This document shows positions 45,141 to 56,094 of a stretch of 64,000 nucleotides of DNA, piece after piece. The translations under genes and the position numbers were made by a program. Location: contig CAXKWD010000005.1 in assembly GCA_964059195.1 (NCBI GenBank), positions 139,153,686-139,217,685 on the forward strand, in the 5' to 3' direction. Below the pieces are notes generated by a model. The model was not told where the DNA came from. It worked only from the letters and a program-made list of their open reading frames with translations, and made no database searches. Positions within the stretch are counted from its first letter, which is position 1. The number at the start of each line of letters is the position of its first letter. The stretch comes from Ectobius pallidus. Lineage: Eukaryota; Arthropoda; Insecta; Blattodea; Ectobiidae.

Positions 45141-46043
45141 AGAGTATTATTTGGGAACAAAACTAATAGACCCTAATAAGTAAATAAATAAATAAATGAC
45201 CAAACAAGCTTGATCTACAATGGTTTCATAACGATCCTATAAAGACTAACACCAGGGATGAATGATTTGAGGTAGACTGTTGTATACGATATCTATTTAA
45301 TTCAATCTTTATTTTCATTTCCTTTCTGAATTATCTGTGTTGTTAAACAACCTTGATACTTCACGTGCCTTGATACTGACCAATACATGTGTCTTGACTG
45401 CTCAATTTTACAGACCTATTAGCGTGGGGTAAATAGTACATTAATGCTGACATTGAAACTTGAAATTGGCAATGTAAGTACGTATAATTGTGTTAATTAT
45501 ATGAGATTACTCCCACGTGCTGCTCTTCTTGTGAATGTAATGGCCTCCCCCATGCCGTGCTAGTTCACAATAAGAGTGTTCATTCAATTAATTGGATACA
45601 GAGTTCTTCTCTTAATTATTCATCAGCACTAATGGGTTCCGCCAACAGGGACGCAACATGTCGACTTGGAAAATGACACACATAGGCTACATAACATTAT
45701 GATTATCTACTTTTCAGAACTTTCAACTGTGTTATCATTTATCATAGGTAATGTCACGAGTGAATTGGAAATCGCCCATTGACTAGGGAAATTCCAAGTC
45801 ACGAGTAGGCATTTATAATGAGTAATGACCAAGGCCCGGATTCTGATGACCTAAAATTGTTTTGAAAATGACCTATAAAATTACCCTAAATTTTAAAGAA
45901 AATGACTTAATAATTATAAAGAATGACCTAAAACTGAAATTTTATTTATAAAAATTATTATTGTACACACAAAGTTATAAACTGATTTATACATAATTGT
46001 AAAAAGTGTAAATGCAGAAAAGATGTTGTAGGTCTAAAAACTT

Positions 46044-46241
46044 TGGAGCATCTGAGAAGAAAAGTAAGAAAATTTATTTTAAAGTAGATCCTACAAAATG
46101 TTGCATTATAGTAACCTATTAATTAATTTATTAATTTAATTAATTAATTTATGGAGCATCTGAGAAGAAAAGTAAGAAAATTTATTTTAAAGTAGATCCT
46201 ACAAAATGTTGCATTATAGTAACCTCTTAATTAATTTATTG
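46044..46241 (+). repeat. Local duplication of about 90 bp, 108-bp spacing
   Basis: TGGAGCATCTGAGAAGAAAA through TTGCATTATAGTAACCT and TTAATTAATTTATT occurs at 46044-46133 and 46152-46241 with about one difference. An AT-rich linker of TTAA words separates the copies. The second copy abuts the LINE fragment. Confidence 0.85.
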
Positions 46242-46727
46242 GCAAGAAACGAATAACGGCAGCACAACGAAAGATTTGTTTTTCCGAAGAGTGCAAGATA
46301 GAATAGCTTGTACACTTTTGATTCCGGATTATATTATGACTCAATTCTTAACAGGGCATGGGAAATTTAGTGAATACTTACATAGATTTAAAATTTCTAC
46401 CTCTGCAAATTGTAAATGTAAAGAGAAAAGCCAATCTGTTCGGCACCTCTTATTTCATTGTCCATTATTTACGCATGAACGTTATCAGTTAATATTATAT
46501 TTAAATTTTCTAAATTTTGACTTTACTACACCAATCTACCGTCTCTTCTTAAATAAGCAAAGTTATAAAGTTGTTTTAAGTTTCATGAATAATGTTTTTG
46601 CAAAATTGTAATATATATGTAGTTTACTGTATACTCTGTATATATGTTTAATCTATAACCCTAATATGCCATCTGGTAAAATAGGGTTCTGTATTTTTGG
46701 GAATTCAATAATAATAATAATAATAAA
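46231..46727 (+). pseudogene. LINE 3' end: RNase H-side C-terminus and AAT tail
   Basis: The frame reads LIYWQETNNGSTTKDLFFRR, then IPDYIMTQFLTGHGKFSEYL, HRFKISTSANCKCKEKSQSV and RHLLFHCPLFTHERYQL, ending at the stop at 46609-46611. TGHG...YLHRFK followed by C-x-C and the HLLFHCP block is the standard C-terminal signature of R1/I-like LINE polyproteins. The zinc-binding cysteines and His are intact. The 3' region ends in an AAT repeat at about 46709-46727. It is 5'-truncated and therefore inactive, but this piece is unbroken, so the insertion is fairly recent. Confidence 0.85.
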
Positions 46728-46999
46728 TTTATTTTAAAAAGTTAATATGTTCAATGTAAATGTATGAAAATGACTAAATGTGGAAGGAAATTGCACGAAA
46801 ATGACAAAATAATGACGTAAAATTTAAATAAATGCCCTAAAAATATAAAATGGCATAAAATGACAAAAAATGACCTAATAAAAATGCATTTCTGTAATCT
46901 AGAGGCCGTGATAAGGATTTATCTACAAGTTGACAATGTCTATGAAGCATCATTAAAAAGATGACTTTTCGTCAGAATCCGGGCCCTGATAATGAACAT

Positions 47000-47500
47000 T
47001 TAAGGAATGAATGAATGAATGAATGAGCCACATGTGTCCCATTCAGGGCTAGGGCCTCCCTCTGATGAGGGGTAGCTCGGTTAGAATCTCATATGGTGAG
47101 CTGGTCAAAAAAAAAAAAATTGTTATAAATTTAAGGAATAATATGTAATAAATAATTAATGAAATATATTGAAATTGAACTATTTGGATAGAATTTTAGA
47201 TTGAGACAATACTATTAGAGACACTCATGACTTATCCATGTGGCCACTTTCTCTAAACAAAACACGATCGTAGACCGGTGGAAACCCAATAGATGTTTAT
47301 TAATCCATTTATTCAAGTATTGATTGCTGAAATATTGAAAGATACCTTGCGTAAAACAAAGCTATATTATTTTTAAAAAAATTATTTATTTTTAGTCGCT
47401 TTGACTCGTGAGTGTCTAATCGCGACTGTATATTTACCTAAAATATCACTCATGAATACAGAATTATTTAAACAATATTAATAACCGTGATTTACAAATG
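47000..47500. other. GAAT microsatellite, poly(A), no gene
   Basis: GAATGAATGAATGAATGAAT lies at 47006. About 80 bases later a poly(A) of 13 (47107-47119) follows a possible SINE 3' region with GGTTAGAATCTC. I cannot delimit an element. Confidence 0.45.
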
Positions 47501-47512
47501 ATGGTACAATTT

Positions 47513-47879
47513 TTAAATTTTACTATAAACGTCAATGCTCTTTAGAAATAATATGACGTTTTTATACATTTTTGGATTATTAAGAACCTGTTTGTTGCTG
47601 GGTGTCTTGCATTTTTCCCTGATAAGATCGAAGCGGCGACATTCTTTGAAAATATGGGAGACTGACAGTAGAGAATTGTATGTTGTACATTGTGGTTCAT
47701 CATCTCTGGTAATCAGGTAGGAGTGAGTCATTTTTGTGTGTCCAATTCTCAGACGAGTTATAAGCACTTGGTATCTACGATTCAGGCCTTTAAAGCAGCA
47801 AGCAGCAGTGGAGGATCCTCTTACGGAATGAAGCTTGGTTCTCTGTCGTTGAGACCACTGTGTTCTCCATGCTGAGTTG
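47513..47879 (-). pseudogene. LINE 3' end: RNase H-side C-terminus
   Basis: On the minus strand the frame is open from about 47879 with WRTQWSQRQRTKLHSVRGSS, then RRYQVLITRLRIGHTKMTHS, YLITRDDEPQCTTYNSLLSV, SHIFKECRRFDLIREKCK and a stop at 47513. RLRIGHTK-THSYL with the C...H...C pattern is the C-terminus of jockey-type LINE polyproteins. The RT core is missing. The frame is unbroken, so it is a 5'-truncated copy of moderate age. Overlapping + strand openings are shadows. Confidence 0.85.
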
Positions 47880-48435
47880 ATATAACTGTATTATTGTTAT
47901 AGTTCCTGCATTCTGTTTCTTGAATGATATTGCGCACGTAGGAACAGACGTAGTTCAATCATGCTGTTGAGGTTATTTCTTTATAATTTGATACAGGAGA
48001 TGAAAACAAATAAGTGTTAACGTTGCTGAACTATGGCATGTCATTTCCAAAATATTATAAACTGATTCCTGATCAGATGCAAGCGTAATATTAACTTATT
48101 CCCAGAATAAATCTTAACGTATCGCTACAATGGTGACGTAAGCATAAGTCAGTGCTTAGAGATTCTGCGACCTGATTAGAACATAAAGAAAAAGAGGTAT
48201 CTTTATCATTTTCGTAGGAGGTGATAAAGCAAATTTCGATAAAGATTGAGTGAATTGGGTCTGTGATTGAATGATTTCAGACTCATTCTTATGTCACTGG
48301 TCCGAGTTGAAAGATGTATGAGCTAAATAGTAATCACAAGTAACAGCAACATAAGACATAAGCTGATTCAGATCACATGACCGGCTAGATCTTGCGTCAA
48401 CTTCACCTGTGCTTTTTGTAAGCTAGAATTAACCG

Positions 48436-48693
48436 CCGCAGAGGGTGAGTTGGGAGCATGACTATCTTCCACTCTGGCGGCCCGGAATCGATTCCCGGCC
48501 GGGTTGGGGATTTTTCATGTGTAAAATTTCCTTCCTGGGTTCAGGAAACGAAAAGGACATTAGAACCAAAATAGGCCTACTGCAACTTGTTCAAGGAACA
48601 GATTTTGGGAAACAATGACGCCTAAGCAAGCAGGAGGAAGGAGTAATCCAAATAGCCTGCTTGATGTGCTACCCCGGCAAATATATAATTATA

Positions 48694-48734
<41 letters not shown>

Positions 48735-48865
48735 AAGACTTGGGGAAAGGAAGCCAACAAGAGCTTCTCCACCCAAGGGGCAGCACAAAAATCCTCTTAG
48801 ACTGACGTGCGGGAGATCTCTAACACTCTCATCAAGCCCCCCGTAAAAAAAAAAAAAAAAAAAAA
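48436..48865 (+). repeat. tRNA-derived SINE ending in poly(A)
   Basis: A box-like GAGGGTGAGTTGGGAGCATG, B box-like GGAATCGATTCCCGGCCGGG, then GGGGATTTTTCATGTG and TTCCTTCCTGGG as in the copy at 735. A TA microsatellite (48700-48731) interrupts the body. It ends in CCCCCCGT and a run of 21 A (48845-48865). Confidence 0.7.
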
Positions 48866-48989
48866 GCTAGAATTACCTTCAGTTTGATAACAAGCTTTTA
48901 ATAGTCCACTCGATATTGACAGGAAGATATCACATTAGCGATCCTCCTGTTCGGTTTCGACATAAGGCCATGGGTACCGTAACTGCTAA

Positions 48990-49243
48990 CTCGGTAGAGA
49001 TCACTAGCACCTCTTTCTAGTCAGTGACTCGGTAGAGATCACTAGCACCTCTTTCTAGTCAGTGATGCTAGAGATCACTGGATTTGTGAGAATTAGAGTA
49101 CTTTTCCATTTAAGGGCCTCTGTTGGATTAGAAAGTATGGTCACTGAGTGAAGATACTCCTAATGAGCCTTCGATACTAGTATTTGCATACAAAAAGTAT
49201 CAAGAGCCTTCGATACTAGTATTTGCATACAAAAATTATCAAG
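48990..49243 (+). repeat. Two adjacent short tandem duplications (38 and 39 bp)
   Basis: CTCGGTAGAGATCACTAGCA and its continuation repeat once at a 38-base step (48990-49065), with a trace of a third start (TAGAGATCACT). GAGCCTTCGATACTAGTATT and its continuation repeat once at a 39-base step (49165-49243). They are unrelated to each other in sequence. Confidence 0.85.
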
Positions 49244-49930
49244 AGGATTTATGGAAGAACTGAGTCATTATTTTGGTATTGCTTTATCTACTAGGTATCA
49301 AAAGATGAGAGATCACAAGACGTATTACAGTGATACAATTGTATAATATTGCTTTGTGGTTTGATGGAAATTGGGTAGAGACTGTAAACTTCCGACTCTG
49401 TACACACAGTCGGAATACAGATCACGTTTTGGGGTGAGCGAGAACAGTACATTAAGTTTCACTCGCTAATAAATCAATCAGTTGTTCTACAGACCAACAA
49501 TTATCTACAGTCTGTGTACTTGCCTGTGTGCCGACACAACCATTAGTATATGTAAATCTCCTGTCTGTTGAACTATTTAATCTACCTGTCCATCAGATCG
49601 TTCATCAGAAACTCTATTTGTATGTGTTTACTACATGTTATAACACATTTTTGCTAATCCCCATAACAGAAATAACTCTGTACTGTTGATAAGATTATAA
49701 ATCTTCTTTGGTTAAGACTGAAAGCCTTCAGTAAATTATCGTAAGCATTTAACTTTCAAAGTCATCATAAGCTTATGTAGAGACAGAGTTGATCTGAGGG
49801 GATATCGTAGGCCTACATATTAGATAGGAAGGGTATGCCAAGCTCATATACTGTTAATTTTATTTAATAATAAAATTCTAATCATAGTTTAAATCTTATT
49901 TTGTTTATTCTCTTCCCTGTATATTTTTTT
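49244..49930. other. No gene seen
   Basis: Intronic, mildly AT-rich. TAGGCCTA occurs at about 49809. Confidence 0.4.
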
Positions 49931-49932
49931 AA

Positions 49933-50040
49933 CCGGTCACGGAAACCACCATTAACGGCCGTGGGTGTCGGCATGCTGACCACATGACCCCAATCCTTCC
50001 GTCTGTCTATGGTATATGACGCAGCGGTCGGGTAGTAGAC
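49933..50040 (+). repeat. SINE core copy (family of 9543)
   Basis: CCGGTCACGGAAACCACCAT, TAACGGCCGTGGGTGTCGG and CATGCTGACCACATG match the minus-strand core at 9543-9625 with few differences. The tRNA-like head is missing. Confidence 0.7.
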
Positions 50041-50494
50041 CTTGTTCCTTCTGGGATGTTAGCGCCACGGACTTAGTATATTTTTTAAAAGCAATCGTCA
50101 AGTGAAATCATCACTGGGCTCTAAGCTTTATATCAATGAAGAATAGTTCATTAAAATAACTGGTTTCCATGAATGACAATTAAGAAATGCGAATAAAAAT
50201 CCTCACATTTTACATAAACTTATTTATTGTTATAACTCTACCTTTATGCGTTCTTTTTGTGAAGAAGTAGTGAAAAGATGAAGTTAAAGGTAATCTAAAT
50301 TTGCTTAGGTTAGTTATGGTTATGTTAGATTAGAGTAGAGTAGACAAACCTTTCAATTTTTTAAAGCAGAATTGTTGTATTATAAAAAATATTTTAATGA
50401 ATATGAAAACAGACAGCAAATAAAGTATAATTGGATACATGTGAACTAATTTAAACTTAGCTATCCTGATATTAAACTACTGTATGTACTTGTA

Positions 50495-50755
50495 TAGGCA
50501 GGGAAAAAAAAGTGGACCGACTCTTGTAGCTGATTTCAGTTGATATACATCTGTTATCTGTGCATTTTCTGTCTGAAACACAGACAAATTAATGGCTTAT
50601 TTTCTAATGGGTTTTGAAATGGGCTAAGTCAACAGTCGACACTAGAACAAATTGCAATACATTCTCTGTTATCCTGTGAATGCCGCTAGGCATGCGCAGT
50701 GCCTCATATCGGCAATTTAGATATTTTAGTCGGTCCGCTTTTTTTCCCCTACCTG
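50495..50755. mobile_element. MITE with 28-bp inverted ends and TA target
   Basis: TAGGCAGGGAAAAAAAAGTG plus GACCGACT at the left is mirrored by AGTCGGTC plus CGCTTTTTTTCCCCTACCTG at the right. TA flanks both ends (50493-50494 and 50756-50757), suggesting a Tc1/mariner-type derivative. It is 261 bp with no coding capacity. Confidence 0.75.
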
Positions 50756-50757
50756 TA

Positions 50758-51754
50758 CAAAAATCTGTTGTGAAATATTAGCACGATGCTACAACAGCAT
50801 GCATCTCGCTTTTTTCTATTTCTTCTCATTACGATAATTATATTGTTTCGATATAGATAACATTGCGGAAGTGCGCATTCGGTTACTTCAATAGTCTATA
50901 CAAAACCGTTTTGCTTATTAGCAGGACTCGTAACTAACGTTTGGAGGCCAACAGTAAAATCGCTTAGGCCTATGCAGTTTTACGAAAACATTTTCAATTC
51001 AAAATTCTGATTCTTAGTGCAAACAAATTACGCCTATTGTGCGAAATTAAAACAAACTGGTTGGAGATTATTTAGAAAAAATTGCTAAAAAGAATCTTTG
51101 TATGAAATGACAGTAAGAGATTTAAATTTCCCGCGCATCTGTAATTGTTTTTGTGTCATGGCTTGGGCTAATTTTAATTGATATTGAATTTTAATGATTA
51201 ATTATTATATGATGTAAAATAGTGAAGAGGAGTAAATGATTATAGTCTTGTATAATTTTCGGGTATGGAAATTATGTTCGTGCAAAATTTCGGCTTTCGC
51301 AGTTTTTCGAAAAATCTGAACACATAGATACGACTATATTTTTATATAAGTAGGCTTATATGATGACTATATTAACTCTTTTAAATAACATTTAATATGT
51401 AGTATGTAGAAAACATGTCACTATGGCAGGAAATGCCTCTTGGAACTTTTTGTTTCTTAACTTTTTTTTCAAGAATTGAATGTTCGACGATGTAGGCAAT
51501 TGGTTACAATGTTCATTCATTTTACAAAAATGACGACAGCTTGTATTGTAGACGATAATGTATTCAGTTTTCAAAAGTGAAGGCAGCTTGTATTTTTGGT
51601 GATAGTACATTTCACTTTCTCAGAATGGCTGTTAATTAATAGTAGAAGTTAAGTTATAGCGATTTTTTAGAAGATTTAGAGAATTTATAAAAATTAAGAT
51701 AAAGAATATGCAAGTTGTCATACCAGAAGATAATACTGAAACAGAGGCAGAGAT
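50758..51754. other. No gene seen
   Basis: AT-rich intronic sequence. The minus-strand opening at 51392-51610 has no motif. Confidence 0.4.
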
Positions 51755-52050
51755 TTATGGTATCTGGGCTATTTTACATTCATCACATCTCACGTACGTC
51801 TCTTCTAATGAATATTTTAGATTTTCGAAGATTTATTTTTGAAAAAAAGTTTGTGGTATCCGGGTTATTTTATATTATGTAATCATCACACCTTATCTAC
51901 ATCTCTTCTAATGCATATTTTAGATTTTTTAAGATTTATTTTTGTAAAAGGTTTGTGGTCTCCGGGTTATTTCATACTATTTAATAATCTTATCTTATCT
52001 GTGTGTCTTTTATGATTATTTTAGATGTTTGAAGATTTATTTTGGTATGC
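51755..52050 (+). repeat. Three degenerate tandem units of about 100 bp
   Basis: GGTATCTGGGCTATTTTA, GGTATCCGGGTTATTTTA and GGTCTCCGGGTTATTTCA mark unit starts at about 51759, 51855 and 51957. Each unit ends with TTTTAGAT and GAAGATTTATTTT-like text. The spacing is 96 and 102 bases. Confidence 0.75.
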
Positions 52051-52426
52051 TTTAATACAACAGTATAATCAGAACAAACAGTCATAACCGATATAAAAGC
52101 AGGTACTTTTCAATTACAAAATAATAACTAAAATTAATTTAAATAGCTCGGGGTCACAAAATACCCCTTACAGGATCTGTGTAATTTTAAAGCAAACAGG
52201 ACACAAAGGTTAGTTGCTGTATTAGAACTACAAAATGACTAGGTCTTTATGCAGAGATACTGAAGGGCTGGGTCGAATCTGCAATCTACTGAAGTGAAAA
52301 GATCTGCAGGAGTTCAAATTACTTTGCTTCATGTGCCCATAACTTTAACTTGTCTAATACTGCTGACCCCTCATTACTTGCGGCAAATTGTTTCCGACCT
52401 TGTCTGTTGTTCTGGTGTGATTGCAG

Positions 52427-52583
52427 GGTATATTCAAAGACAAGACGCAGTACCCGACCCTGACCCGAATGTCTTACTGTCAATGTCGCCTCATCCTAGT
52501 GTTCAGCAGCATTTTCAAGCAGTTCAACTGGAAACACGTTGGCCTCATCGTGGATCGGTCCGATCTCTTCTCCATCACAGTAG
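52427..52583 (+). CDS. Receptor guanylate cyclase, ligand-binding domain exon C
   Basis: The exon encodes GIFKDKTQYPTLTRMSYCQC followed by RLILVFSSIFKQFNWKHVGL and IVDRSDLFSITV, 52 residues plus one base. The YPTLTRM block, the FNWKHVGLI strand and the conserved Cys pair fit the middle of the ANF-receptor fold in receptor guanylate cyclases. The acceptor is GTGTGATTGCAG at 52426. The donor is GTAG|GTATGC at 52583/52584, leaving one base (phase 1), which exon D completes as Gly. Overlapping longer openings in other frames are incidental. The residues ending exon B (KNDTS) join directly to GIF. Confidence 0.87.
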
Positions 52584-53944
52584 GTATGCCGGAATTCGAT
52601 TGCTTCATTTTATGCCTCTTGCTCATCCCTTTAATTTGTCACAATCAAGCCCTGACTGGCTTTCGATTTGTGATTGCATTGGCCATAGGGTGTTTCAGAA
52701 TGTATAATTCAGTGTGTAATAGTCTTATATTGCTATACGACTGTCGTAATGCCTTCGTTTGAGAACTAGGAAGAGATATTTTTTTAATAATCTTTCTTCA
52801 ACATTACAATCTGTTCTGCAATGAACAATAAGTAACAATGATACAAGAATGAACATGTTACAAATATAGCCCAGTGGCTAATATTTGCATAACATAACAA
52901 ATCTGTTTGACATTTAATTAAATCTGTAGATTAAGTCCAAAACTCTAATTCTATTGAGCTACACGTGTTTGTCCATACTAGGAAGAGATGGCAATTTTTT
53001 TTTTATGTTCCGAGTTTTTTCAATGCATGTAAAGGAATGCGTATTGCAATTTTTTTCTACGATGGGAAATAATAAGTGAAAAACCTTCGTGAAATAATAA
53101 TAAAATACAAACATCTGTTCAAGAAGCTAGTCAAGCTCCAAACTTAAAACATCGCTATTTTATTTTGGTGCACTGCCTTCGTGATCTCGCCAATGATTTC
53201 GAAGGCCTCAAGGCGATCAATTACTTTTTTTTATTAAATTGTATTATTAATACATCAAAAGATTACCCGAATGAGCAAGTGCTCGTGTTAGGGTTCAGTT
53301 CAGTTACTTATATGACACAATACACATTTAAATACAAATACATAAAACAAAAAATAACTCAATACAACTGAAATCAATACCTACAAAAATAATTTAAAAA
53401 ATAAAGAACAGAAAAATTTCAAAGTTGGGAAGAACAAAATTGAAATCCTGAGGTATAGCCCAACTAATAAAATGATTCCTTAAATATTTACAAATTACTT
53501 ATTTAAGTAAACTATAACCTATGGAATACGATTTTTGATATGCAGGCTTACTGGCCTACTTATCGAATTTGTTGCTGTTCATATTTACTATTTCTGGGTG
53601 TGACATAATTATGGAGTTCGCCTGGCGGTTTTCAAAAGTATTATTGTTTTCATTTGTCTCTAAAAATGTATCAGGAGTACTTAGTTCCATGACACTAACC
53701 TCAGCTCAATGGTCCTGGATGAATTATAGGAAGCAATCAATCAGTATTAAGGATAAAAAAAGAAAAGGTAGGATTGAAATTAAAAGATTTAGTAGCAAAC
53801 ATGCTTATATTCGACGATTACAATAAAAAAGTATATAAAAAGTTATTCGGTCTGATATAACCTGTGCGGTGAGTAATGCATAAGTATGCATAAGTATGAA
53901 GTTACGAACTCTAAACCCTTAAGAACCGAATATTTTCTTCTACA

Positions 53945-54286
53945 CTACCGGACTGCTACTAAACCTACATATTTTACCAGACTCGTACCACAGTGCCCAT
54001 TAAGGATCATAATATTAATGACAGAGCCTATACCAACAACAATCAATGAAGAAATCAATCCATATTTTTCTTGGACATAACTGTCAAGAGGTTTAAAGCT
54101 ATGCAAGGTCAATGTGACGGTAAAAACATCCATCACTCCAAATAACTCTTTAGTAAATGTCATCCTTCTTGCTGAGTTTCCTTCGAGAAAGTTTAAGGCC
54201 GCAGAAGAGCCACTTGTTGCGCGACCAGATTTATCTGACAGTTCTGGATTTCTTAAATTTATTGCCAATTGCTTGATCAAGTACAT
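53945..54286 (-). CDS. Hypothetical open frame, strand uncertain
   Basis: The 113-codon minus-strand frame has a hydrophobic stretch (YGLISSLIVVGIGSVINIMI) that could cross a membrane. A + strand frame (54114-54461) covers part of the same DNA with NNSLVNVILLAEFPSRKFKA and looks about as protein-like, so I cannot choose the strand. G+C content is above the flanks. No family was recognised and no splice sites are convincing. It may be a retro-copy or transposon fragment. Confidence 0.22.
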   Translation of the reverse strand: MYLIKQLAINLRNPELSDKSGRATSGSSAALNFLEGNSARRMTFTKELFGVMDVFTVTLTLHSFKPLDSYVQEKYGLISSLIVVGIGSVINIMILNGHCGTSLVKYVGLVAVR

Positions 54287-54345
54287 TCTTACTATGCGGC
54301 AACTTAAAAATAAAATAATAGTTATAATAATAATAATAATAATAA

Positions 54346-54872
54346 GGGATGGGTCGATACCATATTTCCTTGATACTCGATACTTGATACCGATACATGA
54401 TTTTTTCCTCGATACTCTATACTTCGATACTCGATACCGTCAACATTTCCAGTTTCAATAAATAGGTACATTCAAAATTAAAAGTTGAGAGAACTGTTTA
54501 ATGCCAACTAAATTAATTAAGTGTGCATATTTAATGAGACAAAATTTAATATCATCAGTAGCCTAAAATTATTTGACAGGAAACGAAACAATTAAGAATC
54601 TCTTCTGTTTGGATTTCAAAAGTCGGAAAGTCTTTATTTTTGACTAGACAAAAGTCACAGAGTGGTTTTCTCCATTTTAAGGAGAAATTGAAGTATTTAC
54701 TACATTTTATAGACTACTAAAAGCAGAAAGAGGTACCACATTTCCTTAAATTACAGAATTACCAAAGTATCGAAAAAATACCGAGCGAGTTTTCTGAAGT
54801 ATCGCTCGATGCCGATACCATGCAAGTATCGAGAGTATCGAGGTATCGAAAATATCGAGGACCCATTCCTAG
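54346..54872. mobile_element. hAT-like element with CGATAC-rich subterminal repeats
   Basis: AGGGATGGGTCGATACC at the left is mirrored loosely by TATCGAGGACCCATTCCT at the right. Both ends carry clusters of CGATACTCGATAC and GTATCGAGAGTATCG. It sits inside an AAT/ATA microsatellite, so an 8-base duplication (TAATAATA) cannot be proved. There is no transposase frame. Confidence 0.65.
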
Positions 54873-54992
54873 TAATAATAATAATAATAATAATAAAGCA
54901 TGAATATTTAAGTAAATTCGTTATACTAGTGAATTACAATAAAAGATCCTAATTATCAAGATTCAATTAATGTAATCGGAACTACGGACATA

Positions 54993-55165
54993 TACCGGGC
55001 GAGATGGCCGAGGCGGTAGCGTTGCGGCTTCAAATCCCTTGGCAGGCCAGGGGCTTTTGGTGTTAACTCAACCCGCAGAGCGGAATGTCTGATCGGAATG
55101 TAGTTAGTCTTCACTGAAGGATAGATCAAAGTGTATGATCTGCGAAAATTACCGGGTTTCTAATT
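54993..55165 (+). repeat. tRNA-derived SINE
   Basis: CCGGGCGAGATGGCCGAGGC holds an A box (TGGCCGAGGCGG). GGCTTCAAATCCCTTGGC is a B-box-like stretch. CAGGGGCTTTTGGTGTTAAC and a body follow. The head resembles a serine/leucine-type tRNA. Confidence 0.75.
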
Positions 55166-55180
55166 AATGACAATAAGTAT

Positions 55181-56090
55181 TATTATAATAAAAATAATTT
55201 TAAATACTAAATTATAAGCATATCCTGTCAAAGTTGACTGCATATAATTCCTCGTAAACCTTTGAACTAGCGCAGGATGATCAAAAGTTAGGTAATTCAG
55301 TTCTAATCATTCTTACGACATTATGTCAAGGAGTAGATTATATAAATTTATTAAGTTGAAGTGCGAAGAGCAGAAGAAGACATGTTTTGTAGAGATATAC
55401 TTCGGAAAGAACCATATTTTCAGTAATTTTGATTGATTTTTTAGAAGAAAAATGATAAGGTTAGCAACGTTTTGGTATGCACTCATTTAGTGGTAAAAGG
55501 GAGATTTAATTTTTCGAAACGAACACGTACGGGCGAGTGTAGCAATCCTACGAGCTGTCGTTAATATTAGTGAAATAACAATAAATATTACGTTTATTCT
55601 AATGAAATTTGTACCGTGGAACCATATTGGAGCCTCGAGCGGCCCTGCCATATAGTGCTATAACATACAAGCGCAGATAGAAGTTAGGCTATTTATTTCT
55701 GGTGCACTGCTGTCAACATAAGTACATGGATTCGACAACGCTTTTCAACCACCGTCAGCAAGTTTAACATTTAAAAATAAGTTAATATTTTTAAAATTGT
55801 CATTTTTTATCATACTGAGTCTATTTATAATCATATACAAAACTTCAAATTAAAAGTATTTTTCATATGATTGAAACCAAAGTTGGTTGCAACGGATTTT
55901 GAGCACTAGCGTGATAATGTGCTACGTTTATTTTGTATGTCTTGTTTAAATTCAAGTTGTCTAAAAATCTAGTTTAATTCAAGTTATCTAAAAAGCTGTT
56001 TTCTGACTGCTGGCTTTTTAAGGCTATGAATCCATTTTGCTGCTAATCCTACCACTTATAAAAAGCTTAATTGTAGTTTATAAAGCTGGC
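55181..56090. other. No gene seen
   Basis: AT-rich intronic sequence. Two copies of AGTTTAATTCAAGTTATC- or CAAGTTGTCTAAAAA-like text lie near 55955-55995. Confidence 0.35.
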
Positions 56091-56094
56091 TATT

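Larger units (their letters stand above)
45830..46988. mobile_element. hAT-type element with nested LINE fragment
   Basis: CAAGGCCCGGATTCTGATGA at the left is mirrored by TCGTCAGAATCCGGGCCCTG at the right. The flanks GTAATGAC and ATAATGAA share six of eight bases at the expected duplication size. The interior repeats ATGACCTAAAA-type words. A LINE 3' fragment (46231-46727) and a local duplication interrupt it. Confidence 0.75.
43847..52426 (+). other. Intron B-C of the cyclase gene (8,580 bp)
   Basis: It runs from GTAAGC to GTGTGATTGCAG. It is packed with mobile elements: a complete SINE, a palindrome, a hAT element with a nested LINE, a minus-strand LINE end, further SINEs, a MITE and a three-unit tandem repeat. 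Confidence 0.7.

Noticed and set aside
52294..52707. 137-codon + strand frame across exon C
   Set aside because: It is a shadow: the cyclase exon is in another frame with matching splice sites and family residues.
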